Shown here piece by piece: positions 1 through 13,128 of a stretch of DNA of 64,000 bases. Under the pieces are notes generated by a model. The model was not told where the DNA came from. It ran no database searches and worked only from the letters and a program-made list of their open reading frames with translations. Source of the stretch: Clarkia xantiana subsp. parviflora (taxonomy: Eukaryota; Streptophyta; Magnoliopsida; Myrtales; Onagraceae); NCBI GenBank assembly GCA_036873135.1, contig JAPTYO010000059.1:24565066-24629065 (forward strand). Reading direction: 5' to 3'. A program made the position numbers and the translations under genes. The stretch's first letter is position 1. Each line of letters opens with the position of its first letter.

Positions 1-659
1 CCAAAAATTTGTCCTATTGTTTGGTTGTTAGATTTTGGTTGCGGCATTGACTTTTTAGCTGCTAATCTCTGTTGGACTAGGTAGGACTGCAACATCACAC
101 CTTCCCATATCAGCAAAGTTATGATTATACTGACTTTTCCCCTGAACTTGGACCTTTATCAAGTCAACCAATAGTTGATCTACGCCTTTGAATACATGAT
201 ACTTTGTACAGGGTTACATACTAATTTACAGTGTCTGTATGGCTACATGAAATTAGTAGCTGATCTTTCAGCCTTATCTTAAAGAATAGTGATTATTTAT
301 TGGGGCTACTCAAAGTATAATACTAAAAGATATTCTCTATGTAACAGGTCTAGTGATCTACCAACTTCATAATTTGGAAGTTATGTGGCATTTAACAGCT
401 AATTTAGATAGGAAAAGATTGGTATTCTTCATGTCACGCAGATATCCTTCATATGCTTATCTAAAGAAGGTCTCTTATTATTTTAAGTTAGTATAAATGG
501 AGGCTTACCTTATAACAGTTTGTTCATTGTATAACATCCAGATCGATATAGAGTGTTTTTATACTATATATATATCTATCGTGACTGGCTTTCTCATCTT
601 TTACTTTTATATGCAGTTGTTCCTTTTTCTAATTATTTCCATGTTTTCTGCAAATCAAG
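1..659 (+). other. Intronic sequence upstream of CAS exon 2
   Basis: AT-rich sequence with no reading frame matching the expected CAS N-terminus. The acceptor AG at 658-659 precedes the first recognised exon. It is read as the 3' part of the first intron. Confidence 0.7.
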
Positions 660-3600
660 TTTTCTAAGGAGAATCCAGCTAAAGCAACAGTTCTAGAGCA
701 AGTGAAGTTAAAAGATACAGATAAAATTTCAGAAGAACTAGTGAGACAAACATTAAGAAGGGCTGTAAGCTTCCACTCAACTCTCCAGGCCCATGATGGA
801 CACTGGCCAGGTGATTATGGAGGACCTATGTTTTTGATGCCTGGCTTGGTAAGCCTTGATCTGACAGTTATTACATTTTATACATCTAATGGGATTTTAT
901 ATCACCAAATGCATACTGATCAATCTTCTCTTGACCGCTCGAGGTGCTTAAACGATATATTTCTTATATTTGTGTTTTATTTATTATCTCCTTTATTTAA
1001 AATGTAGTTTTATAAATTTTTATAGCTTACTAGATTGTAGCATGACTGCAGAAGGATCTATCAAACTTTCAGTTCGAGTTAGAGCAACATTCTTTTTTTG
1101 CCTTCCTTTTCCCTTTATATGGATGTTTAGTATATGGTCCAGAAGAAAATAAAGAAGAAGCATTTGACCTTCCAAACTAGTTATTTAGATATTTGTTCAA
1201 CTTATCAGGTGATCACCCTCTCTATTACTGGGGCCCTGAATGCAGTGTTATCTGAGGAACATAAACGAGAGATGTGCCGTTACTTGTACAATCATCAGGT
1301 ATGACGTTAATTCAGATTTCGTTTTCTCAAGCCGACCTTAAAATCTTATGGTTTTCAATGACTATCTTCTCAGAACAAAGATGGTGGTTGGGGTTTACAC
1401 ATTGAGGGTCCAAGCACCATGTTTGGCTCTGTCTTGAGCTATGTGACATTGCGGTTACTTGGAGAAGGAGCTGATGATGGGGAAGGAGCTATGGAAAGAG
1501 GGCGAATATGGATTCATGACCATGGCAGTGCTACTGCAATAACATCATGGGGCAAAATGTGGCTTTCGGTTAGAACCTATACTTGTTGCTTTTGACTGAA
1601 TGCACTTATGTACTCTATGTTGCTTATCTTGACATTGAAATGCTTTATGGTATCAGGTACTCGGAGCTTTTGAATGGTCTGGAAACAATCCATTGCCTCC
1701 TGAGATATGGCTTCTTCCTTATGCTCTACCAATTCATCCAGGTTCATGACAATCTTGTCTTATGTTTTGAAGTGGCTATGTAATGGTATCGCATAGTGCA
1801 TTTTTATTCAGCCAATACGCTTAAGTTTAGTTTTAATGCGCTGTATATGCAGAAGCCAGGTGAAAATGACGCCCATCACTGTCTAGTGTGTTCTTCTACA
1901 TTTGTGTATAGGTGCTTAATAAAATTTTAAGCAAATGATCAACTTCTACAGTAGCTGAAGCTATCAATATAAACCAGGATTTCAGTGATGAGATAATTAC
2001 AATTGATACTTCTGGACTGAAAACACTTGAAACTCGTTTATAGAAGAACTGTATCGATTATGAAGCAATTTATACATCTAGGTGCTGTTCCAGAACGGCA
2101 AAATTCAACTCTGCTGTACTGGTATACGTAGCTACACATTGATTGGTGGTTTGTATTATACTCTTCGTTAGAAAGTACACCTGTCTTAAGTTAACCAACT
2201 ATCTTGAAGGAAAGGTAAAGGGAAGATTGCATACAATTTTCTTATCTGTTGTGAAGCCTGTGTAATTGTCAATGTGCACAAGTCAAGGTAAATAGAAAAT
2301 GGCTCTGATATTGTAAACAATTGCAGGAAGGATGTGGTGTCACTGCAGAATGGTTTATTTGCCGATGTCTTACTTATACGGGAAGAGGTTTGTTGGCCAG
2401 ATTACTCCGACAGTTTTGTCTTTGAGAAGGGAACTATTTACAGTGCCATACCATGAGATTGACTGGAATGCAGCACGGAACTCATGTGCAAAGGTTTGTT
2501 AATTACTTTTCAATTTAGTGTAATTTGGACTCTGACAAGTCTGTTATTGGAATTAGATCAAGTTCTCACCACATCCTTTTTCTGAAAATGATTCTTGAGA
2601 AAGATGGTGAATTCGTTTTGGTCCTTTGGACTCCTGCAATGCATCCATCATTTGATTTAGATTCTTTAGAAATCTAGAGCAGATATTGTTAACTACTAGA
2701 GTAATGGCCGTTAAAGTTGTCATCACTCCTCCATAGAAATTATAGATCTGTGGATAATTTTACTGCTCGGCGGAGGTCTTTGTAGTAAGGATTTGCTTAA
2801 ACTAGGCTCAAGTTTTGGATGAGGCACTTATCTCAGCTAATTTCCCTCAAACTAATGCCAAAAACACATGATACTATTGTTTCCTGAAGATACTCGTTTT
2901 ACATGTAAAAAAGAATTCGTGACTTTTGCAGGAGGACTTGTATTATCCTCATCCAGTGTTACAAGATGTACTTTGGGCCTCCCTTTATAAGGTCGCAGAG
3001 CCTATCTTAATGCGGTGGCCTGGAAAAAGGTTGCGTGAAAAGGCTCTTCGTACAGCAATCGAGCATGTTCATTATGAAGATGAAAACACTCGGTATATTT
3101 GCATAGGCCCAGTAAACAAGGTACCTTTTTTAATCCGAATACATGATCTTCTGCGCTTTGATGTCCTTAGTTTGGTTTCCATTGTCTGGATGCCTGATAA
3201 TCTTGGAGGATAACATGGTTATGTTGACTCGTTTGAGGATTACAAGTAATTTCTGAGAATGACAAGATTATATCTTCTGACTGCTACGAATTTATTAGCT
3301 TAATGATTAGATTATGTCACGTGAGTGATATCACTTGCTTGTCACTCGGTCTCAGTATCCCAAAGCGAGTTATCAACTCCTGGAGTTGATGATGCATGTT
3401 GCATTCTCTGGAATAACTTGTTTAGTGTCCATTAACGTTTAGGTGCTAAACATGCTTTGTTGCTGGGTAGAAGATCCAAATTCAGAAGCTTTCAAATTAC
3501 ATCTTCCAAGGATACATGATTACTTGTGGGTGGCTGAAGACGGCATGAAAATGCAGGTGTGATTTAGGCCTAATCTTTCATGGCTATAATATATTTTTAT

Positions 3601-6600
3601 TAAACTTTTCTTTTGGGGAGTTAAGAGTAAGGTCTACATTTTTGGAAAATGGTGCAGGGTTACAATGGAAGCCAGCTCTGGGACACTGCATTTGCTGCTC
3701 AAGCAATTATAGCGACTGACCTTATTGACGAGTTCGGTGCAACTTTAAGAAAGGCTCATACGTACATAAAAAATTCACAGGCATTCTTCTTATTTTTCTT
3801 GCATTCCCTTTTGAGCTGAGATATTAGAGTCTTCTGTTTAGTTGATTACGAGTGAAATTACCTGCTTCCTGACATTCTCTTCTTCATTTTGAAGGTGTTA
3901 GCAGACTGCCCTGGGGATCTTAACTTCTGGTATCGCCATATTTCAAAAGGTGCTTGGCCTTTCTCAACTGCCGACCACGGGTGGCCCATATCGGATTGCA
4001 CTGGTGAAGGATTAAAAGTAAGTACCTTTTTTTTTTACCAAAAAAAGTATGAACTTTCTTAATCCAAACTCCTACACCTTTTTGGGCGTCTTTTCTTTTT
4101 CTTCATTTCTTTATTTCTTCATTCAGGCTGCCCTCGCACTATCCAAAATTTCTACTGAGGTTGTTGGAGAACCTGTCGAAGCTACTCGCCTGTATGATTC
4201 TGTAAATGTGATACTTTCTTTACAGGTGAGTTGATTGTATTTGGATTCTCTTTTTAACATGTATTACTTGTTCTTCTTTAGGGCTCCTTTTCCCCCATAT
4301 GTAATTGTTAAAGTTTAATTCTTGGCTTGATCATGTGTGTCAACAAGCTGCATAAGATAGTCTGATGAATAAAGTGTTTCTGGATGATCAGTCACGCCTT
4401 ACAGGGAATGAATTATCATCTGATGGTTTATGTAATAGGTTGAAAAAAAAAATTAAATTGACGAGTCCTGGATATTTAAAACCAATAAAATGTATTCTAC
4501 TGGCTGGACCGTTTTCTTATACTGTTTCATTTTTTACTATATTCCTAGACAAGATTATGATTATGATGCTGAATATGACTCTTATTATAAGAGTCTCCAT
4601 TATCCCCAGCTTTCATTCTCCATCTACTTTGCTTAGCAAATCTTCAAAGTCCCTATTAAATGAAAAAGAAAATCCTTTAGGAAGACATGCATTTCCAAAT
4701 TATCACTGTCAAATTATTGAGCTTTATGAAATGACAACACTACTAGGACATACAAAACCTTGAAAGAAACACGAGTTCTTTGTCTTGCACCCATGTTAGA
4801 TGTGAATGCAAGCGCCACATGTATTTCTGCAAAAAAAATTACTCTGTATTCGAATCATCTTTAATACTCTGGAGCAGTTGTGTATGTGGCCCAGTTTTGC
4901 ATTTTATTTTTAAACATTAGTGGTGGAGCAAGAGGGAACAAACACCCCAATGCACAAATATGCCCAAATGTGGTTGCATAGCAGCTAGTTTATGGAACTG
5001 AAACAACCAGTGGAAATTCTTTCTTATCTCAAAGTAAATTGGTAGTTTCTCTTTTTCCGATTTATACACGAGGAGAATTGGGAACTGGTTTCCTTTAACA
5101 CTGTACATATTAGTGAAATGGCCTAATTAATTCTGCTTATTCTGCATCACATTTTTTTTCATGCTTCCATATATTTAGAGGGTTCTTTATGTTGATGTTA
5201 CAGAACGAGGGTGGAGGCTTCGCAACGTACGAATTGACAAGATCCTATAGTTGGTTGGAGGTAATATAACTGAAAGGCAACATCGTTTAATTGATGCACT
5301 TAGTATTTCTTTGTTCTGCAAATGGTATTAAATTTAGAAGTTCTGGATGACGTGTGGGATAAGAGGACAAGTATAAATATGGTATCTTCTTTTTGTGGCT
5401 TGACACTTGATCTCTCCCCATCTAATCTTCCTACAATTAGATTTACTTCATGTTAATTATCGGAAGTCTTTTATTCTGTATTGTTTTCTGTGAGAACTTA
5501 CCTAGTCTTGGGAAAGAAACCTGCCGCCCATGAAATAATGTCTTAGCCTCTAAAAAGAAGACGTAGGCCTGAAATCAATAGTAGCATTAGTGGTTTGGAA
5601 ATAGAAAGCATGCAAGCATCCCTGTCCCTCCAAAAAAATTGTCCACAAGTTAATAACATTCTATTTAATGTTTTAATGACTTAGTGAAAATTGGATAGAG
5701 TTTGAAGCCTTACGGCCAATGAAGTCCAATGATGGAGAAATTGCCTCAAACACTTTGATATTCTTCTAACTGCATTTTTTTTGGCTTATTTTCTGCATTT
5801 AGTACATCTTGCACCTTCGTAGTGCCTTCTGAATAATATATTAGCTTAACCATTCAAAGGCAAAAAGTAAAATAAAATAAAAAAAAGTGAAGCGTGTAGT
5901 CAATCATTGTTATATTCCTTACTCTTTTAGATCTTATTATGTTTTTACAATTCCCATATGTTTCTTCTTCATTCCATTCATTGACTTTGATTCTTACTTG
6001 ACTTGACTTCTCTTCATCCAAATCAGATGATAAATCCAGCTGAAACTTTTGGAGACATTGTCATTGATTATCCGTAAGTCAGAAGAACCAATTTTAATGT
6101 TAATACTATCTACCATACTTGGTTCCTAATTCTCTCTGCAGTTATATAGAATGCACATCGGCCTCCGTGCAAGCATTGACATCATTCAAGAAACTCTATC
6201 CGGGGCACCGTCGGCAAGAAATACAGAATTGCATTGAGAGAGCTACTAAGTTTATGGAAAAGATACAAGAATCAGATGGTTCATGGTCCGTTCTTCTTAG
6301 CCCTATACACACTTGTCAGAAATAATAATAGCATGTCAACATAACGAACAATCTGTTTGCTTACATTACAGTAGTCCAGATAGTATTCACTTTTCATGAA
6401 ATTGACCATACACTTTGCATGTTAACTGAACCATACGCTGTGGGTTCATTTTCAAATAACTTCAGTCTAACCGTTATTCTTACATCTCAATGGACTTCTT
6501 TTGGAAACTTCTGGTCAATAGTTATAGGTCACATGTATTGGTTTTTAAATATAATAATAATAATAATATTCTAGTATCGTAACAGGTATGGGTCTTGGGG

Positions 6601-7314
6601 AGTTTGCTTCACCTACGGAACATGGTTCGGTGTTAAGGGGCTTTTAGCTGCTGGAAGGAGCTACAAAGATAGTCCCAGTATCCGAAAGGCCTGTCAATTT
6701 CTTCTATCTAAACAGCTTGCTAATGGTGGATGGGGAGAAAGTTATCTTTCATGCCAAGACAGAGTCAGTTCCATTCCTTTTTTTTACATTCGTTTCTCAG
6801 TTCCAATATCGTTTTTTAAACTGTAAGTGTTTTATGGGTACTAGGTGTATACCAATATCGAGGGCAACCGCTCTCATGTAGTAAATACTGCGTGGGCAAT
6901 GATGTCTCTTATTGAGGCTGGACAGGTACCCGACATGGTCCTTTTTTAACTTAACATGTTGAAATTAATGAATCAGTATTTTTAACTCCTATCCTATGAT
7001 CTAAACAATTTTAACTGGTTAGGGGGAGAGAGATCCAACTCCACTGCATCGAGCTGCCAGATGTCTGATAAACTCCCAGATGGAGGATGGAGATTTTCCT
7101 CAGCAGGTAATATCCAATGTTACATCATTTAATGACTAACTCATATCCTTTCAATTGAAACTGATGGAGTGTTATTGCATGATTGGGGTTTGATTGACAG
7201 GAAATAATGGGAGTGTTCAACAAGAACTGCATGATCACATATGCAGCTTATAGAAACATATTCCCGATTTGGGCTCTTGGAGAGTACCGTTGCCGTGTAC
7301 TGAAGAAGCAGTAA
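660..7314 (+). CDS. CAS1: Cycloartenol synthase (oxidosqualene cyclase), 5' partial
   Basis: Cyclises 2,3-oxidosqualene to cycloartenol, the first committed step of plant sterol synthesis, at the ER membrane. Exons: 660-848, 1209-1298, 1374-1568, 1657-1741, 2327-2493, 2932-3120, 3443-3556, 3658-3780, 3895-4017, 4127-4225, 5204-5260, 6027-6073, 6142-6285, 6586-6763, 6845-6925, 7023-7106, 7201-7314. They give 692 codons plus TAA; the family is about 757-760 aa, so roughly 66 residues (exon 1) lie left of the window. Visible signatures are several QW repeats ([32 protein letters not shown]), MWCHCR (sterol-type; amyrin synthases usually have MWCYCR) and the [12 protein letters not shown] stretch, which keeps the His and Ile equivalent to Arabidopsis His477 and Ile481. 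The catalytic motif reads DCTGE, not the usual DCTAE. The intron at 3781-3894 starts with GC. No frameshift or internal stop was found. Cycloartenol specificity is inferred from near-identity to remembered CAS1 sequence. Confidence 0.93.
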
Positions 7315-8135
7315 TATGTATGGTATGTTACTGATGCGTGCCAACTGATAGTTTCGCCAGAGTGAGGCCTATTTAATAAGGCAGTGTCTTATGTTTTACT
7401 TCTAGTTCATCGAGTCGTATTCTTAGGGGTGGGTGGGGGAAGAGTTTCGGGTAAGTTCCAGCACTCAAACAGAACAAACAATATTCTGTAGGATTGTCGG
7501 GTGGGTTTGATTTGTGGGCTGTAATAAAACCTAAGCTATTTGTAATGTAATATGACAATCTTTACTTAAAATCAAAGACTGGTTATAACGAATGACAAAG
7601 GTTGGTTCTACACCCCAGTTTGTATAGTTCGCAGCAGCAGAAGTGCAGAATGAATTGGTTGCCAGTAAGGCATTATTGCATTCAGTTTAAACTTAAGCAG
7701 TCGGAATGGAAAGATGCATGACACAACTGGGCGTTACTTACAAAATAATATCACTTTCCTGCATTATATTCTCTTTAATTTAATTAATGAACAAGTTACT
7801 TACAAAAAAGGACTAGTTACTTACAAAAAGATTCAACTTTTGCCGGGGCCGCCAACAAGAGAGGCCAATAATAAACTACACATACATAACAGGTACAATA
7901 TTTTTCTAGGCAAAAACAAAAAGGTGGAATAGCTTCAGCCAATTTTGCTACACAATTCATACGAATCTTACTAAAATACCCCCCCAAAAACATTTTTTAC
8001 CCACATGCAAAGTGCAAACCCTTGAACGATAGATGAACCCACCCACCCACCAGGCAGGGACAAGAATCTCTACTCCATAACACAAAACTGCCATCTTCAA
8101 TCTCCAGTCACGATATCCGGCCATGAACAGTAGTG
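7315..8135. other. Convergent 3' region between CAS and the kinase
   Basis: Holds the 3' UTRs of two convergent genes. No convincing coding sequence; the short frames here have no recognisable domain. AATAAA-like stretches occur on both strands, but poly(A) sites cannot be fixed from sequence alone. Confidence 0.6.
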
Positions 8136-10094
8136 TTAAGATGGCGAGTCTTGATTCATGTTTGATTTTGGATGGTCCTTCGAATACTGAGCTTCAGTTC
8201 CATTTCCAGCAGCAGCTTGAGGATTCTTCTTTTCTACTTCAGTTTGACTAGTAGGTTTCCTTTCACTACCTTCCTTGGGAACCTCATATAAAGTAAGACT
8301 GGTGCCTCCGCCTTGAAGTCTTGTCGATTCCTCTGGTTTATCATCAGTTGCCTGGAAACTCTCCAGAAACTCAACCACCTGGCTCATTAAAGGCCTCCCT
8401 TTTGGATTTGGACTTAGGCACTGGTACGCCAAATTGGCCACCTTTGTGGCTGTTTTCACCGAATATTGCCCTTCGATTCTAGGGTCTAAGATCCTAACAA
8501 GCTTCTTGTTGTTATTCAATAGCGGCCGGGCCCACTCAACAAGGTTGTGCTCTCTGCTGGGCCTACTCTTGTCCACTGCTCTCCTTCCAATTAGCAACTC
8601 AAGAAGTACCACCCCGAATCCATACACATCACTTCTAGCCGTCAAATGACCTGTTTGGTTAATCAAAATTGAGCTTCAGTCCAAACCAAACACGAGAACA
8701 ATTGCGATAGCCAATGCCATGCAATGAGAAATATATTCAGTGTTTGTTAATCGACACGTGGACCACCCCAGTTGCTTGCAGCAAATACCCAGTCAAAATA
8801 TGAAATTTAAGAAGTGGGATGCAATCATGACTTTGAACAATTTTGAAATATGTAGAATTCGTAAATGTTTGTGGGTCCCAGACCTCCTGTAATAGCTGTA
8901 GGATGTAGTAACTTACCGGTCATCACATACTCAGGAGCAGCGTACCCATATGTGCCCATCACTCGAGTTGATACATGGGTTTGATCTCCCATAGGACCAT
9001 CTTTCGCAAGCCCAAAATCTGAAAGCTTGGCACTAAAATCCTGTTGTATTGCAGAATACCTTCAGTGGTCAATACTAGCAAAGCCTCAAACAATGCTTGC
9101 AATAGTTAAAAAAGATGCTAAATTTATCCAACTGACCGCATCCAGCAAGATGTTTGATGTCTTGAAGTCGCGGTATATTATAGACCTCTCAGCACCATGA
9201 AGAAAAGCAAGCCCTTTAGCTGCATCTAAAGCAATCTTCATTCTTTTCGACCATGTCAAAACACAACCCACCCCTGAGCCAAAACAACAGGCGGAAATGA
9301 TAAGATTGTATTTAAGGTGCGGTGGTGTATAGAATATATCAAGACAAAAGAAATACAACAAAGTTACAGTTTTTGACCCCCCAAGAGAAGTTCTAATTTT
9401 GAGTTAGAGATGGAGAGCAACGAACATGAGTTGATCAGCTATTTCTGTCACTTACTGCGGAAAAGATGTTTTTCAAGACTCCCACTGGCTAGGTATTCGT
9501 AAACTAAAAGTCTGTGCTCATCCTCACAACAGTATCCAATGAGTTTCACCAGATTTGAGTGACTGAGCTGTCCTAAATAATTAACTTCAGCCTGCAAAAA
9601 AAAATACTGTAATGATTTCTTTGTGAACTTACATAGGAGTTTTAACAGGGAGACCTTAATGAGTGAGATGCTAATGCTACCCCAGGAAAGCCAGCACAGA
9701 TTACAATTATTAATTTTTAGTCCATTACTCTCAATAAGTATGATGCATGAATGGAGAAGCTACTGATGGCAGGAGATATAAAGGTTCTTAGACAGATCAG
9801 AGATTCAGGTATTCCTGACTGAGTCTTCCACCATTTTTTTTGGACAAAAGCTTTCCACCATTTCAAGGTGACATTATTATTCAACAAAAAGCAATCATAT
9901 CATATCCATGTCACAACCCTTGCTAAATCCTTTATTGTGTTGGACCGTTGGTGCAATAATAAAATCCTTACATCTAACATTGAAAAGAAAAGATGATTGA
10001 AAATGTACTTATTTTAACATTATTATTGACTTTAGTCCAATGACAAGTCAAAACGAATGAGTGCCCCAAAAAGAAAGAACCTAAGATAGGTCCT

Positions 10095-10140
<46 letters not shown>

Positions 10141-11157
10141 GGAGCAAAAATTTAGGACCTTGATAGTGGATGTCCCTATGTTTATAATAATATATATATA
10201 GGTAAAGAAGAATGAGGAGAAAATAAATCTCATACCAGCCATTCCCTATCACCTTGGAACCCGTCAGGATTTAGCTCCTTAATGGCAACTTGTGTGCTCT
10301 TGTAGCCCGGTCTCACACTGGAATCTAGCATTCCTTTATAGACAATCCCAAATCCACCCTCACCAAGTATTAAGTCTGGCCTGAAATGCTTTGTGGCTAG
10401 TCTCATTTCCTGATATGTGAAAATATCTACATTGGTATATCCAGGGCTTTGTCGAAGATCAGTGACATTCTTTGGTGCCACTGGAGGAGTGCTTCCTGTC
10501 CCTGAGCTTTTTGTCCCTGAGCTTTTCATTGCATGCACTTCTGATTTATGTGATTTTGACGAACCTAGACTCGAACGAGCATGCTCTCCTTTGGGAAATG
10601 ATGATTTTTCTAACATAAAAAGGACATGTTAGCTCATTTCGACACATTATACATAGAAATTTACCAAATCATAGCAGCTTCTAATACGCTCTTGATGTCA
10701 AGTAAAAATTGCTAACTAAATGCTTACAACACAACCGAACACATCAATCAACTCTGACATGATTTCACTCACTCTTCAAATTTCAAACAAGTTAACAACT
10801 TTAGCAAATGATCAATGTTGGAACTTTATTATACGCGAGTGTGCATTTAAAAGGAACTACAACAAAGGCTTGTGCAAAAGTAGCAACAGGATTTGACAGT
10901 TGAACCAGAATCAGCAGGATCAGAGGTCTGTTATCGCCATAAAAAAGTAGACAAAGAATCGAATCTCTATGCACCTATTTAAGTTCTATCATTCCAACTG
11001 AAATAATTCATTTGCTCTCCGAATCCTCAGAATAGAATCCAGAGTTGCAATTGCATTGCATACGTATGTAAAAGAGAATGTCAAACATACCAGAAAATCT
11101 CTTGTTAGAGCGGTGACGGCGGTTTAACTTTTTGTCACCACTGAAGCAAATCCCCAT
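8136..11157 (-). CDS. Receptor-like cytoplasmic kinase, RLCK-VII, PBL17-like
   Basis: Ser/Thr kinase predicted to act at the plasma membrane in receptor-kinase signalling. Coding exons in transcript order: 11157-11091, 10609-10236, 9591-9456, 9273-9137, 9040-8917, 8650-8136; 450 aa. The start MGICFS carries Gly2 (N-myristoylation) and Cys4 (palmitoylation), typical of membrane-tethered RLCK-VII proteins and the reason for choosing this ATG. Kinase landmarks: [11 protein letters not shown] loop, AIKEL lysine, [11 protein letters not shown] catalytic loop (YRD replaces HRD, as in this subfamily), SDFGLAK, and [12 protein letters not shown] activation segment. The C-terminal tail of about 80 residues is polar and probably disordered. 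Closest remembered relative is Arabidopsis PBL17 (At2g07180). That gene sits near CAS1 in Arabidopsis, as here. Assignment within PBL15-19 is less sure than the family. Confidence 0.92.
10097..10137. repeat. (TA)n microsatellite in kinase intron
   Basis: About 20 uninterrupted TA dinucleotides inside the intron between the kinase exons ending at 10236 and starting at 9591. Likely length-polymorphic. Confidence 0.95.
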
Positions 11158-11841
11158 GAATCTAAATACAGTCGCGAAGCCTGGGGCAGAATCGCTTCTC
11201 ATGTTATCATAATCCCATGGTGGTACAGCAGTATACGGAAAGCCCTCTCGGTTCAGCAATCATGATCCACAAAATGACGAAACGACGGAAATGCGTAGGA
11301 TTTCGGATCCGATCCGAACCCGGCGGAATCTGCAATAATATTGTCTCCGGCGAAAAAATGCAGCGACCTTGGGCAAGAAAGATGAAGCAGAATCGAAATG
11401 CAGAGAAAAGAGACGAGCGTAGAGATTTCAGAGAGAGTGAGAAGAATGGGATAGAGACAGAGGTTGGGTCAATTGGGGATTTTTGGAGGGATGTCCGTCC
11501 AAAGCGCCGATGCTAACTGCTCCCTAAATTAAGAAACAAAATGCAAAATTATCTCATTTTCAAGAAAAAAACTAATCAACAGTAGATTTATATATATATT
11601 ATTTTGCCTAAAATATTCTTAGATATAAATGTTTTTTTTGGCCACTAGATATAAATGTATTTCTTGGCCAAAAAATATATATAAATGTTTTTAGCCTTGC
11701 GCTTTATATGCTATATGTTTGAAAATGGAAATTTTACAATTTTCTCTCAACAAGTTTATTAGGTTTATTGACTTTACAAATTTGATAGACATAACAATTA
11801 AAAACACATAATTGAATCACAGTGTAAAAAACAGTAATATA
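11158..11841. other. Upstream region of the PBL17-like gene
   Basis: 5' UTR and promoter side of the kinase. The first 350 bp are less AT-rich than the rest. No TATA box or other element could be fixed. AT-rich beyond 11520. Confidence 0.5.
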
Positions 11842-12260
11842 TCTATCTACTCTTATATCTACTCCTATAATAAAAGTTTGAGCTGTCCTCACACTGAAAA
11901 GTCACCACCTTAATCTATCTATCTACTTTTATAATAAAAGTTTGAGTTGTACCATAACAAGATTGGCTAATCTACTCCTATAATAAAAGTTTGAGCTGTC
12001 CTCACACTGAAAAGTCACCACCTTAATCTATCTATCTACTTTTATAATAAAAGTTTGAGCTGTACCATAACAAGATTGGCTATCTACTCCTATAATAAAA
12101 GTTTGAGTTGTCCTCATACTGAAAAGTCACCACCTTAATCTATCTATCTACTTTTATAATAAAAGTTTGAGCTGTCCTCACACTGAAAAGTTACCACCTT
12201 AATCTATCTATCTACTTTTATAATAAAAGTTTGAGCTGTACCATAACAAGATTGGCTAAG
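11842..12260. repeat. Alternating two-unit tandem repeat, possibly Helitron-derived
   Basis: Seven copies of the core TATAATAAAAGTTTGAG are followed alternately by unit A (GCTGTCCTCACACTGAAAAG..., about 62 bp) or unit B (GCTGTACCATAACAAGATTG..., about 50 bp). The order is A B A B A A B, giving a composite period near 112 bp. The preceding TCTATCTACT followed by a TATAATAAAAG stretch resembles plant Helitron 5' ends, but this is inference. Confidence 0.85.
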
Positions 12261-13128
12261 AATCAAGGGGATAAACCTGATTAAACAAAACGATAACATT
12301 GTCACGCTTAACAGCATGACTTAATCTTCGTTTTGTAAATCACCGAGTTGGACTTTGTCCATCACTATATATCACATTCATGGCCAGATGAGAGATTCTG
12401 CGATAGCATTATTGACATATCCTATCCCTAGCTTTACCAGGTGTGCTATCGACGCGTGCTTCATACTGCGCGTGCCATATACGACCACGGGGTCATGCTC
12501 GGTTGTGCTAGCTAGAATCCTTATGATTCAAATGGCGCATACTTCTTCACCATGAGCGTGTGATTGATCCTGGATGCCTTATGAAGAGGCATCCAAAGTA
12601 TCCTCACGGACTCAGAACTTATACCTAAGGTCTGGCTCAATGCTCGCTTCCCGGCGTACGAGCGTAGTGCCAAAGAAAACAGCCAAGTGACCACGTCTTG
12701 GAAACCGGTTGAGTCAGACTAAGGGTATAAGCGATGGGATGGTCAAGTTCACCTTTAATTCACCAACTCTTGTATTCACTAGGTGGCCGCCAATCAGATA
12801 TTAGTTGAAGGTTGTGAACACTTGTACGGATGCCCTGGAGAAGTATTCATTTGTGGAAAACTGGGCAATTGGAGAATTAACTGTTGACCAAGGATACAGT
12901 GCGATACATAGTTTTATTTCAAACAGGTTTGGTTCATGAAAGGGAATCAATGTTCTGCGGGCGCTACAATACTCCTAACAGATGAGTAGCACGATGCCCG
13001 TCGTATCCGCCGGTCGCACGGCAAGCCTCGTATGAACTATTCGGAGACGGAGACGAAGACTGAGATGTTGATACTATTGTGTAACCGTATAGATTAACGA
13101 GCACCCTCCCATTCCGAAGAGTGGGAGC
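12261..13128 (+). mobile_element. Probable internal remnant of a copia element
   Basis: Less AT-rich than its surroundings, with no recognisable protein domain. It ends in a purine-rich tract (GAAGAGTGGGAGC) directly before the LTR start TGTTAG, the usual layout of a copia polypurine tract. It is therefore read as the non-coding 3' internal part of an old, 5'-truncated element. An organellar or other foreign insert cannot be excluded. Confidence 0.4.

Noticed and set aside
12355..12555. Open frame of 66 codons near 12.4 kb
   Set aside because: No recognisable family; lies in retroelement-associated sequence.
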